Of a DNA stretch of 64,000 nt, positions 37,619 to 47,186 are shown one piece after another. Numbering within the stretch: the first letter of the stretch is position 1; each line of letters opens with the position of its first letter. The notes under the pieces were generated by a model. The model was given only the letters and a program-made list of their open reading frames with translations, searched no databases and was not told the origin of the DNA. This DNA is from Bacteroidales bacterium (GTDB taxonomy: Bacteria > Bacteroidota > Bacteroidia > Bacteroidales > ML635J-15): contig JAISPG010000073.1 of NCBI GenBank assembly GCA_031275085.1, positions 105,916 to 169,915 on the forward strand. The letters are read 5' to 3'. A program made the translations under genes and the position numbers.

Positions 37619-39555
37619 GATTTACGGATTATGTTAAGATCATGTAATATGCTGTAATCTTTTGCATACATTAAATTCAGGCGTTCTTCGAGAGATGGTG
37701 ATATATCTGTCTTTCTTAATGCACTGACAGGTGAAAAAATACCTTTCTTTAGTTTTGGCAAAAGACTTGTATCAATAGCTGAGGACCTGGAATAAGACAC
37801 AAATGTTTTTGTACCGAAAAATACAGAAAATAAATTTTTTATCATTTGCCACGGGTGAGGAACTAAAAATACCATTACAGGCAAAAATATTATTAATAAA
37901 AATGATACAAAAATATCGAGTAATCGTTTTTTTCTACTGTTTTCCGGTTTTGCAATACTGTTTATATCTATGTTATATAATTCCCCGGTGCTACTGATAG
38001 AGTTGCTTCCAATAACGGAAAAACCGTCGGAACTCGCTATTTTATAATCAAGTTTTGAATTGTTAAGTTTCAGCATTGTTGATATTACTTGCTGCGATTG
38101 CATATTTTTTATGCAAAATATAATTTCATCTATCTTATTGATTTTTACTATATCGTCAAGTTGCGAAAGGTTTCCCATGAAAAAAGAATCCGACTCTTTT
38201 TCATCAGGATTTACAAAAGCAATAATTTTTATTTTCGGATTATTATTATTTAAAAGGCTGACAAGATTAGAGCTTTCTTTTTTCTTACCGACAATTGCAA
38301 CGCGTTTTTTTCCGGGTAGATTTACTTTAAAAATACTTCTTTTTGTAAAATGTAAGAGCAGTCTTATTAAAGGAATAAATAATACTACCCATGCAGAGCC
38401 AAGCAGGATTAATGCTCTTGAAAATCTCATCTCTAATGGTAATAATGAATATACAACCAGAATTAAGATCGCACCTGTAATAATCCCCTGATATACATTT
38501 TTTAGTTTTACCGGTCTGTCGTAACCTCCCGTAAAGATCAACGATATTATCCAGATAATTATATAGGATGTAATTGCAAAAACAAACAGATCGTGAGGAT
38601 ATGCATTTTCATCACCGAATTTATATTCCGACCATAATGGAGAAATTATCAGGAATCCTGATAATATTACTAAAGAATCAATTACCGGAGTTATTATATT
38701 CCTTATAAATCTGTATAATATTGCTAATCCTGCACGAAGATATATGGCGATATTAATTAAAATTGAAAAAAGGCCGGCTCGTTTTTTTGAAAAATGCTTC
38801 TTTGCAAAAATTATCATTGCATTGTAAAAGATAAGCACATAATTTACGCTTCCTTTTTTTGTGCTTTCTCCTTTGTAATGTATTATAGTTGTTTCGGGAT
38901 AATAATAGTTTTTATAACCGGCTAAAGTAATACGATATGATAAATCTATGTCTTCACCGTACATGAAAAAACTTTCATCAAGTACCCCTATTTTATCCAG
39001 TACTTCTTTTCTAAGAAGCATAAAAGCTCCTGATAATACATCTACAACATGAGTTTTTTCCTTGTTCAGATATGTAAGATGATATTGTCCGAATTTTTTT
39101 GATCTTGGAAATAGTTTTGAAAGCCCGAAAATCTTATAAAAAGCTACCGCCGGAGTTGGAAGTCCCCTTTTTGATTCCGGAAGGAAACGGCCTTTTCCGT
39201 CTATCATTTTTACTCCAAGCCCTCCGGCATCAGAATGTTCATCCATAAATACCGTTACGGTTTTTAATGTTTTTTCTTCTATAACAGTATCCGGATTTAG
39301 TAATAAAATATATTCTCCTGATGCTTCTTTTATTGCCTGATTATTCGCATAAGAAAAACCATAATTTTTTTTGTTCTCAATTAGCTTTACCTGCGGAAAT
39401 TTTGATTTTATCATGGAACACGAACCATCTACAGAGTTATTGTCAACTACAAAAATCTCTGTTTCAACAAATTTAGCTGATGCAAGAACAGAATTCAAAC
39501 ATTGTTCCAGAAAATGTTTTACATTATAGTTTACTATTACTACAGATAATTTCAT
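37594..39555 (-). CDS. Glycosyltransferase family 2 fused to a polyprenyl-phosphotransferase-like membrane region
   Basis: A 653-residue fusion. Residues 1-240 are an inverting GT2 domain (VVIVNYN, VVDNNSVDG, LLNPDT as the DxD region, GEDIDLSYR). Residues 240-410 hold about five membrane helices. Residues 415-520 form a Rossmann-like domain (KRVAIVGKKKE) like that of WcaJ/WbaP-type phosphoglycosyltransferases. The segment KRLLDIFVSFLLIIFLP near 545 resembles the membrane hairpin that precedes their catalytic core. The core itself is missing, so the C-terminal part is probably regulatory or structural, not catalytic. It overlaps the downstream GNAT gene by 25 bases. Confidence 0.78.
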   Translation of the reverse strand: MKLSVVIVNYNVKHFLEQCLNSVLASAKFVETEIFVVDNNSVDGSCSMIKSKFPQVKLIENKKNYGFSYANNQAIKEASGEYILLLNPDTVIEEKTLKTVTVFMDEHSDAGGLGVKMIDGKGRFLPESKRGLPTPAVAFYKIFGLSKLFPRSKKFGQYHLTYLNKEKTHVVDVLSGAFMLLRKEVLDKIGVLDESFFMYGEDIDLSYRITLAGYKNYYYPETTIIHYKGESTKKGSVNYVLIFYNAMIIFAKKHFSKKRAGLFSILINIAIYLRAGLAILYRFIRNIITPVIDSLVILSGFLIISPLWSEYKFGDENAYPHDLFVFAITSYIIIWIISLIFTGGYDRPVKLKNVYQGIITGAILILVVYSLLPLEMRFSRALILLGSAWVVLFIPLIRLLLHFTKRSIFKVNLPGKKRVAIVGKKKESSNLVSLLNNNNPKIKIIAFVNPDEKESDSFFMGNLSQLDDIVKINKIDEIIFCIKNMQSQQVISTMLKLNNSKLDYKIASSDGFSVIGSNSISSTGELYNIDINSIAKPENSRKKRLLDIFVSFLLIIFLPVMVFLVPHPWQMIKNLFSVFFGTKTFVSYSRSSAIDTSLLPKLKKGIFSPVSALRKTDISPSLEERLNLMYAKDYSILHDLNIIRKSWKELGKS

Positions 39556-40043
39556 TTAAACCAAAATAGCCGGTAAAAATAATAAAAACTAGAGATTTAC
39601 TATTTTAATATTTAATAATTTATTATTTTTTTATTATTTGAACATTGCAGGAATGAGAAATTATAGATAAGAAGTAGTGTAATTGTATTACATGAAACTT
39701 TTAAAGTTGCTTATTTTTAGTCGAATAGACGCTTATCCCTAAACGTATCAGCTTGCTAAGTCAGGCTAACCTACAAGTTAATATGCAAAAATTTTACATT
39801 ATTCATTTCTGTATAACAATATGCGCTAAATATTTCTATATAAATTGTTAATATTGTGTTAACAATAAAGTTCTCAAAAGTTTTTATATATAACTTTGAC
39901 AACAGGAATAAAAGAAAATATTTATTTCCCTTGAGTTAAAGTTATGCTGTAAATACCAATTATTAAATAGCAGTAATTAAAGTATTTAGATTAGTATTTT
40001 TTGTTAAAAATTTAAATTAAAATGTAAAAGCAAAAATATCGTA
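39556..40043. other. 488-base region between divergent glycosyltransferase and peptidase genes
   Basis: A TAACTTTG at 39891-39898 is a good plus-strand -7 box for the peptidase gene and would give a leader of about 140 bases. A short GTAAT-TGT-ATTAC palindrome lies near 39680. No reading frame is convincing and I see no RNA gene. Confidence 0.5.
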
Positions 40044-42212
40044 ATGAAGAACCTTTTTATACTACAAAAACAAACATTACAGGGATTATTACTTTCCATA
40101 TTATTATTATTTTGCGTTTCATGCAAAAAAAATAAACAAAATACCATAAAAGATATACATGTATCATATCCTAAAGCCAGAATATCCGATATTGTTTATA
40201 ATTATTTCGGAACAGATGTTCCTGACCCATATTCATGGCTTGAAGACGGATATTCGCCACAAACAAAAGAATGGATAAAACAGGAAAATCTGATAACATT
40301 TAATTATTTATCAGAAATACCTTTCAGGGATAAAATAGAAAAAAGGCTGATTGATATATGGAATCATCCTAAAGAAAGTGAACCGCAAAGAAAAGGAGAT
40401 AAATATTTTTATTTTAAAAATGACGGACTACAAAATCAGGATGTATTATATTATAAGAATGAAATTGACGGAAATGAAATTAAATTATTAGATCCAAACA
40501 CATTTTCAGATAATGGCTCTGTATTTTTATCAGTAACATCTGTTTCGGACGATACTAAATATATTGGCTATTCTATTTCACAATCGGGCAGCGACTGGCA
40601 AGAAATAAAAGTAAGAAATATCGAAACTCTCGAAAATCTGGATGATGAATTAAAATTTGTCCGGTTTTCAGGAATTGCATGGTACAAAAATGGTTTTTTC
40701 TATAATAAACATCCGGAACCTCCTGCTGATACCAAGTTCTATGATTTGAATGATCATTGTAAAATATATTATCATAAAGTAGGAACTTCACAAAGTGAAG
40801 ATATATTAATTTACGAAGATCTGTCAAAACCGGAATTAGGCTATTATGCCGGTGTAACCAACAGCAAAAACTATTTAGTTATTGCAGCTTACAATGAGTT
40901 TCATGGAAATGCCTTATATGTAAAAAACCTAAATGACGGGAACGGTGAAATAAAGAAAATAGTAGATGATTCAGAGAATGGTTTTTATGTAATTGATGAA
41001 ATAGATAACTATTTATATGTATTTACAAACTATAATGCACCAAAATATAAAATAATCAGGATTAATCTTCAAGATCCTGAAATGGAAAATTGGGAAGATT
41101 TTATTGAAGAAAATGAAGGAGTATTAAAGTTTGTAAATTACATAGGAGGATGTTTTATTGTAAACTATCTGGAAAATGCTCATACAAAAATAAAAATATA
41201 TGATAAGAACGGAAAATACCTTCATGATATTGATATGGATCTCATAGGTTCAATAACAGGATTTCAGGGAAATATTAATGATAGTATTACATTCTACACT
41301 TACACATCTTTTAATACTCCTGCAACTATATATAAATATGATATAAAAAACAATATTTCCACCATTTATAAATCGCCTGAAATAGATATAAATACAGAAA
41401 ATTATATAACCAAGCAAGTTTTCTTCGAATCCAAAGACGGCACTAAAATACCAATGTTTATTGTACACAAAAAAGATCTTAAATTAAATGGGAACAACCC
41501 TACTTTTCTTAACGGATATGGAGGCTTTGGGGTGTCTTACACACCATATTTTGATATATCAAAATTTATATTGCTGGAACAAGGAGGTGTTTTTGTGTTT
41601 GCAAATTTACGCGGAGGTGGTGTGTATGGAGACGAATGGCATAAAGCAGGTATAAGAACGAATAAACAAAATACATTTGATGATTTTATTGCTGCTGCGG
41701 AATATCTTATAAATGAAAAATATACTTCTCCAAAAAGATTAACGATACAAGGTGCTTCAAACGGAGGTTTAGTTGTTGGAGCTGTAACAAACCAAAGACC
41801 TGAACTTTTTGCCGTAGCCTTATCCTCCGTTCCTATCACAGACATGTTAAGATATCAGGAATTTACCGTAGGAAGATTCTGGATACCGGATTTTGGAAGT
41901 AGTAATGAAAGTGAAGAAATGTTCAAATATTTATATTCATACTCTCCTTTACATAATATAAGAAAAAATATTAATTATCCTGCAATACTTGTTACTACGA
42001 GTGATCATGATGAAAGAATCGTTCCGGCACATTCTTTTAAATATATTGCTACATTACAAAATACATATGAGGGTAAAAATCCTATACTCATCAGAATAGA
42101 AAGTAAATCGGGACTTGGTATTATTGGAAAAGCAAAAACAAAACTTATCAGTGAAATAGCTGACAACTATGCATTTGCTTTTTACAATATGGATTTTACT
42201 CCCAAATACTAA
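40044..42212 (+). CDS. S9-family prolyl oligopeptidase-like lipoprotein, copy 1, probably inactive
   Basis: A 722-residue protein with a lipoprotein signal (LLSILLLFCVSCKK). The N-terminal half is the seven-bladed propeller and the C-terminal part the alpha/beta hydrolase. The nucleophile is Ser572 (GASNGG) and the Asp is Asp656 (DHDERIVP). The third triad residue, His in AGHG of the family, is Leu691 (SGLG), so peptidase activity is probably lost. The neighbouring paralogue keeps His684. The changed codon is CTT against CAT, a single base. Several residues after it are also altered (IIGKAKTK against AGKPTMK), which speaks against a sequencing error. It may bind peptides or regulate the active copy. 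Confidence 0.88.
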   Translation: MKNLFILQKQTLQGLLLSILLLFCVSCKKNKQNTIKDIHVSYPKARISDIVYNYFGTDVPDPYSWLEDGYSPQTKEWIKQENLITFNYLSEIPFRDKIEKRLIDIWNHPKESEPQRKGDKYFYFKNDGLQNQDVLYYKNEIDGNEIKLLDPNTFSDNGSVFLSVTSVSDDTKYIGYSISQSGSDWQEIKVRNIETLENLDDELKFVRFSGIAWYKNGFFYNKHPEPPADTKFYDLNDHCKIYYHKVGTSQSEDILIYEDLSKPELGYYAGVTNSKNYLVIAAYNEFHGNALYVKNLNDGNGEIKKIVDDSENGFYVIDEIDNYLYVFTNYNAPKYKIIRINLQDPEMENWEDFIEENEGVLKFVNYIGGCFIVNYLENAHTKIKIYDKNGKYLHDIDMDLIGSITGFQGNINDSITFYTYTSFNTPATIYKYDIKNNISTIYKSPEIDINTENYITKQVFFESKDGTKIPMFIVHKKDLKLNGNNPTFLNGYGGFGVSYTPYFDISKFILLEQGGVFVFANLRGGGVYGDEWHKAGIRTNKQNTFDDFIAAAEYLINEKYTSPKRLTIQGASNGGLVVGAVTNQRPELFAVALSSVPITDMLRYQEFTVGRFWIPDFGSSNESEEMFKYLYSYSPLHNIRKNINYPAILVTTSDHDERIVPAHSFKYIATLQNTYEGKNPILIRIESKSGLGIIGKAKTKLISEIADNYAFAFYNMDFTPKY

Positions 42213-42256
42213 ATAAAATGGAATCTATTTTAATATTTATAATAATTTAAACTACA

Positions 42257-44401
42257 ATGAAAAAAAATCTAAAACTATGGTCTGTAATAGGAAGTATTTT
42301 ACTACTTTCCTCGTGTGGAGAAAATAAAAAAACTACTAAAATGGAAATTGAAGTAACTTATCCCGAAACTAAAAAAGTTGAAATAACCCATAAATATTTT
42401 GGTACAGAGGTGCCTGATCCGTACAACTGGTTGGAAAATGATAATTCGGAAGAAACAATGGAGTGGGTAAAACAACAAAATAGTGTAACATTTGATTATC
42501 TGTCTAAAATTCCTTTCAGAAGTCAGATAGAAAAACGGCTCTTAGAAATATGGGACTATCCAAAAGAATCTGCACCTACAAAAAAAGGGAACAGATATTT
42601 TTATTTTAAAAATAATGGCTTACAAAATCAAAGTGTTCTGTATTGCAAGGAATCTCTTGACGGAGAAGAAATAGAGCTGTTAGATCCTAATAAACTTGCA
42701 GAAGACGGAACAATAGCATTATCAACAATGGAGATTTCTGATGATGGTAAATATTTAGGTTACTCAATATCAAAAGCAGGAAGCGACTGGCAGGAAATAT
42801 TTGTAAAAAATATAGAAACTCTTGAAGACTTACCTGATAATTTAAAATGGGTAAAGTTTTCAGGAATAGCATGGTTAAACGATGGTTTTTACTATTGCAG
42901 GTATCCGGAACCCAAAAAAGGCTCCGAATTATCAGGAGAAAACCTGAACAATAAAGTATACTATCACAAAATAGGTACTTCGCAAAATGATGATATATTA
43001 GTTTATGAAGATCCTGCAAATCCTGAAGTAGGATATAGTGTAGAAGTTACTGAAAGTAAAAATTACATTGTCCTCACTCCTTCCCAATCTACTTCAGGAA
43101 ATGCTTTATACATAAAAAAGATCAGTGAACCTAATTCCGATTTCATAAAAATTGTTGATAATTTTGATAAAGATTACAGTGTTATTGATGAAATTGGCAA
43201 TCAATTATATGTATATACAAACTATAATGCTCCGCGATATTCAATAATAAAAATAGATCTGAATAATCCGGCAATTAAAGAATGGAAAGTTTTTATTCCG
43301 GAAGAAGAAGGAGTTTTAAAAGGAATAAGTCATGTAGGACATAGATTTATTGCAAATTATATGAAAGATGCTCATTCTGTTATTAAAATATTTGACGAAA
43401 ACGGAAAATATATTCATAATTTAGATATGGATATGATAGGTACTATAAGTGGTTTTTCAGGAAGCGCAGAAGATGATAAAACTTTCTATACTGTCACATC
43501 TTTTACAACTCCGGCAACAATATATGAATATGATATTGCAAATAATAAATCTACACTATATAAATCTTCTGAAATAAAAATAAATCCCGATGATTATGTT
43601 ACTGAACAAATATTTTACCAATCAAAAGACGGAACAAAAGTTCCAATGTTTATAGTACATAAAAAAGGAATAAAAATGGACGGAAATAATCCTACATTAT
43701 TATACGGATATGGTGGTTTTAATGTTACATACACTCCATCATTCAGTGTTTCAAGAATGTTACTCCTTGAACAGGGTGGAATATATGTTCTGGCAAACAT
43801 AAGAGGCGGCGGCGAATATGGTGAAGATTGGCACAAAGCCGGTACAAAACTGCAAAAGCAAAATGTTTTTGATGATTTTATCGCAGCTGCCGAATATCTT
43901 ATAAAAAACAAATATACTTCTCCTGAAAAACTTGCTATACAAGGAGGATCTAACGGTGGATTGCTTGTAGGCGCAGTTGCAAATCAACGTCCCGATTTGT
44001 TTGCAGTGGCATTACCTGCTGTTGGCGTGATGGATATGTTGCGTTATCATTTATTTACAATAGGAAGATATTGGGCAACTGACTATGGAACAAGTAATGA
44101 AAGTGAAGAGATGTTTAAATATTTATATGCCTACTCTCCTATTCACAATATCAAACCAAATGTTGAATATCCTGCCATTCTGGTCACAACTGGAGACCAT
44201 GACGACCGTGTTGTTCCTGCACATTCATTTAAATATATTGCCGAACTTCAGAATACTTACAAAGGAAAAAATCCTGTATTGATACGTATAGAAACACAAG
44301 CCGGACATGGAGCAGGTAAACCGACCATGAAAGCTATAGAAGAAATTGCAGATACATATGCCTTCATGTTCTACAATATGAACTTTACACCTAAATACTA
44401 A
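42257..44401 (+). CDS. S9-family prolyl oligopeptidase lipoprotein, copy 2, active triad
   Basis: A 714-residue paralogue of the previous protein with a lipoprotein signal (LLLSSCGEN) and a complete catalytic triad: Ser565 in GGSNGG, Asp649 in GDHDDRVVP and His684 in AGHGAGKP. It cleaves short peptides after proline, in the periplasm or at the outer membrane. The propeller and YDY/PNPYDWLE-type start (PDPYNWLE) match bacterial prolyl endopeptidases. It follows copy 1 by 44 bases and ends at a strong hairpin, so the pair is one transcript. Confidence 0.92.
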   Translation: MKKNLKLWSVIGSILLLSSCGENKKTTKMEIEVTYPETKKVEITHKYFGTEVPDPYNWLENDNSEETMEWVKQQNSVTFDYLSKIPFRSQIEKRLLEIWDYPKESAPTKKGNRYFYFKNNGLQNQSVLYCKESLDGEEIELLDPNKLAEDGTIALSTMEISDDGKYLGYSISKAGSDWQEIFVKNIETLEDLPDNLKWVKFSGIAWLNDGFYYCRYPEPKKGSELSGENLNNKVYYHKIGTSQNDDILVYEDPANPEVGYSVEVTESKNYIVLTPSQSTSGNALYIKKISEPNSDFIKIVDNFDKDYSVIDEIGNQLYVYTNYNAPRYSIIKIDLNNPAIKEWKVFIPEEEGVLKGISHVGHRFIANYMKDAHSVIKIFDENGKYIHNLDMDMIGTISGFSGSAEDDKTFYTVTSFTTPATIYEYDIANNKSTLYKSSEIKINPDDYVTEQIFYQSKDGTKVPMFIVHKKGIKMDGNNPTLLYGYGGFNVTYTPSFSVSRMLLLEQGGIYVLANIRGGGEYGEDWHKAGTKLQKQNVFDDFIAAAEYLIKNKYTSPEKLAIQGGSNGGLLVGAVANQRPDLFAVALPAVGVMDMLRYHLFTIGRYWATDYGTSNESEEMFKYLYAYSPIHNIKPNVEYPAILVTTGDHDDRVVPAHSFKYIAELQNTYKGKNPVLIRIETQAGHGAGKPTMKAIEEIADTYAFMFYNMNFTPKY

Positions 44402-44789
44402 ACACAAACTTTTATATAATAAAAACGGCTGATTATAAAAAAATAATCAGCCGTTTAGTATTATAATCATTTTATGATTAATGTTTTCCCTCATTATTCA
44501 AGACTAATTTATAGTGAAAACAGCAAGTATCTGCTCTATAGAAAGCACAGATACGAATCCCTCCAACTATAGCTATTTGCAACAAAGTAGTTCTGAATAA
44601 TACAGGTTATATTCCAAATAAACATATATCTGTTCAATCATTATATACAGGTTTCTATTGACATGTATATAGTAAAAATATCGGAATACTGGGAAGACCT
44701 ATTATTATTTTATGTATATTTGTATAATGAGATATTTTTCATTCTCTAATGAAGGCATTAAAACATTATTAAAATTAAATAAAAATTAT
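44402..44789. other. 388-base region after the peptidase pair
   Basis: It contains the terminator at 44423-44456 and, near its right end, a -7-like TATATTTG at 44715-44722 that would serve the T9SS cargo gene. Bases 44480-44700 show no gene or repeat I can name. Confidence 0.5.
44423..44456. terminator. Terminator after the S9 peptidase pair
   Basis: A 14-base perfect stem AAACGGCTGATTAT / ATAATCAGCCGTTT (44423-44436 and 44443-44456) with a loop of six A, 22 bases after the stop codon. Confidence 0.8.
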
Positions 44790-47060
44790 ATGAAAAGAAT
44801 TATTTTACTATTTATTTTTACTTTCTTCAGTATAGCAGGATATGTCTATGCTCAAACAGGAAATTCATGCAGCGATGCTGTTGATTTTGGTAATATCAAT
44901 GGTCCTGCACAATCTGCGAGTATTGAATCAGACGGAGAATATTGGTTTTCGCTTACACTTAGCGAAGGTGTTGATTATATGATATTTTCATTATGCGGAA
45001 ATGCGGAATTTGATACTAAAATGGAAATATGGGCAGATTGTAATGATGGTACTTATCTGGATTATAATGACGATGGCGAAAATTGCGACGACAATGAATC
45101 CGAAATATCTCTATCTGAATTAGCTGCCGGAACATATTATATAAAAATTTACGGATATGATTCGTATGATTACGGTAATTTTTCCTTATCAATAACATCT
45201 ATTGAAGGAAATGACAATACATGTGAAACAGCTGCAGATTATGGGAGCATAAATGGAGCTCCGCATTCCGCTTCAATTTTACCCGACGGAGAATACTGGT
45301 GTTATGTTACATTAAACAATAATATGGAAAATGTTTTATTCTCACTTTGTGGAAATGCGGAATTTGATACTAAAATGGAAATATGGGCAGATTGTAATGA
45401 CTATACTTATCTGGATTATAATGACGATGGCGAAAATTGCGACTACAGTGAATCAGAAATATTTCTATATGAATTAGCTGCCGGAACATATTATATAAAA
45501 ATTTACGGATATAATTCAGATGATTTCGGTAATTTTTCCTTATCAATAACATCTATTGAAGGGGATGACAACACATGTGAAACAGCTGCAGATTACGGGA
45601 GCATAAATGGAGCTCCGCATTTCGCTTCAATTTTACCCGACGGAGAATACTGGTGTTATATTACATTAAACAATAATATGGAAGATGTTTCATTCTCACT
45701 TTGCGGAAATGCGGAATTTGATACTCAAATGGAAATATGGAATAGTTGTAATGCAGATACATATTTATATTATAATGACGATGGTGAAAATTGTGATGAT
45801 TATGAATCTGAGATTTTTTTAGATGAACTAGCTGCAGGTACTTATTATATAAAAATCTACGGATATGATGAATATTATTATGGCAGTTTTTCTTTAAGTA
45901 TCACAGGAACTGAAGCTACACAAGGAATATCCGTAAATTCATATTTCCCCGAAATAGATGAACCAAATGTTGCTATTGACGCAAATGTTGCAGTTTTATT
46001 CAACTCCGATATAACAGAAGGTGCTAATTTCGGAGAAATAACAATAACTTATGACGATTCGCAAACACTAGGCAACGTATCGGCAATTGCAGAAGGAACT
46101 TTACTTACTATTATGCATGATAATTTTGACTATGGAACCATATATACCGTAACAATACCTTCGGGAGCATTAACAGGTCAAAGTGAAGATATAAGCTGGT
46201 CATTCACTACAGTTGAAGAATTGGAAATTTCTATTGTTTCACGCACTCCTGATATTGATGCTGTTGATGTTGCTGTTGATGCATTAGTATCCGTAACATT
46301 TAGCGATGATATAACATTAAATGATGATTCAGAAGTTTATATTTTAAAACTGCCGGGCAATGAAGCTGTAAATATTACCAATGTTACGGTAGAAAACGGA
46401 AATACTCTGGCTATTTATCATGATAATTTTGAATATGAATACACATACACTATTACCATTGCTAATACTACAATTAACGACTTCAGCAATTCTATTACAT
46501 GGTCATTCACTACAGAAGATACACCTGCCACATCACCTGAAATAGTATCTATAACTCCTGAAGAAAACAGATCCGCCTTACCAGATGCAGAAGTAAAAGT
46601 AACATTCAACATGAATATATCCGGTAATAATCTGAATACTATAAGTATAAGTCCTGATCCCGGAGGCGTTAGTGCATCTATAAACGGAGCCGAATTGACT
46701 ATTGCTCATGATAATTTTAATGATGGTCCGGAACTTACTACATATACTGTAAGAATTCCGGGTGGAGTAATAGCAAACTATTCGGAAGATATATCATGGT
46801 CTTTCTATACTGGACAGGTTGGAACTTTAGAAAATCATATCAACGAAGTTAATATATATCCTAATCCATCCAGTGGCAGTGTTTTCATAATGGTTTCTGA
46901 GAATTCTGAAGTAGAAATTTTTGATGCAACCGGAAGAATAATAGAAACTCACAATGTAAACACAAATTCAACAATCAGTTTTACACAACCTGCCGGAATA
47001 TATTTTGTAAAAGTATATGCCGGTAATAACGTATCAACACATAAAGTAATAATACAGTAA
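44790..47060 (+). CDS. Secreted repeat protein with Ig-like domains and T9SS type A sorting domain
   Basis: A 756-residue surface or secreted protein. The ATG at 44790 gives a proper signal peptide (RIILLFIFTFFSIAGYVYAQ); an upstream ATG at 44712 would overlap the -7 box. Three repeats of about 118 residues follow, each with SLCGNAEFDTKMEIW, YNDDGENC and LAAGTYYIKIYGY, like pre-peptidase C-terminal beta-sandwiches. Then come three Ig-like (Big_5/SbsA-type) domains, each ending in ISWSFTT or similar, and a C-terminal type IX sorting domain (INEVNIYPNPSSG to the end). The T9SS would carry it across the outer membrane. The function is unknown; adhesion or binding is plausible. Confidence 0.88.
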   Translation: MKRIILLFIFTFFSIAGYVYAQTGNSCSDAVDFGNINGPAQSASIESDGEYWFSLTLSEGVDYMIFSLCGNAEFDTKMEIWADCNDGTYLDYNDDGENCDDNESEISLSELAAGTYYIKIYGYDSYDYGNFSLSITSIEGNDNTCETAADYGSINGAPHSASILPDGEYWCYVTLNNNMENVLFSLCGNAEFDTKMEIWADCNDYTYLDYNDDGENCDYSESEIFLYELAAGTYYIKIYGYNSDDFGNFSLSITSIEGDDNTCETAADYGSINGAPHFASILPDGEYWCYITLNNNMEDVSFSLCGNAEFDTQMEIWNSCNADTYLYYNDDGENCDDYESEIFLDELAAGTYYIKIYGYDEYYYGSFSLSITGTEATQGISVNSYFPEIDEPNVAIDANVAVLFNSDITEGANFGEITITYDDSQTLGNVSAIAEGTLLTIMHDNFDYGTIYTVTIPSGALTGQSEDISWSFTTVEELEISIVSRTPDIDAVDVAVDALVSVTFSDDITLNDDSEVYILKLPGNEAVNITNVTVENGNTLAIYHDNFEYEYTYTITIANTTINDFSNSITWSFTTEDTPATSPEIVSITPEENRSALPDAEVKVTFNMNISGNNLNTISISPDPGGVSASINGAELTIAHDNFNDGPELTTYTVRIPGGVIANYSEDISWSFYTGQVGTLENHINEVNIYPNPSSGSVFIMVSENSEVEIFDATGRIIETHNVNTNSTISFTQPAGIYFVKVYAGNNVSTHKVIIQ

Positions 47061-47118
47061 ATAACAAATTATAACGTTCTATGAATTTATTTATATAAAA
47101 ATAATAATCATAGACTTT

Positions 47119-47167
47119 TATAACAACAAACGGCTGACTAAAAAATAGTCAGCCGTTTGTTGTTATA
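47119..47167. terminator. Bidirectional terminator between the T9SS cargo gene and fba
   Basis: A perfect 22-base inverted repeat (47119-47140 and 47146-47167) with a loop of five A, between convergent genes. Its core CGGCTGA matches the hairpin at 44423. Confidence 0.85.
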
Positions 47168-47186
47168 TTTATTTTTTAATTTTAAG

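Noticed and set aside
24771..44535. Shared string GTATCTGCTC near 24790 and 44527
   Set aside because: A ten-base match in 64 kb of biased composition is expected by chance, and the flanks do not align.
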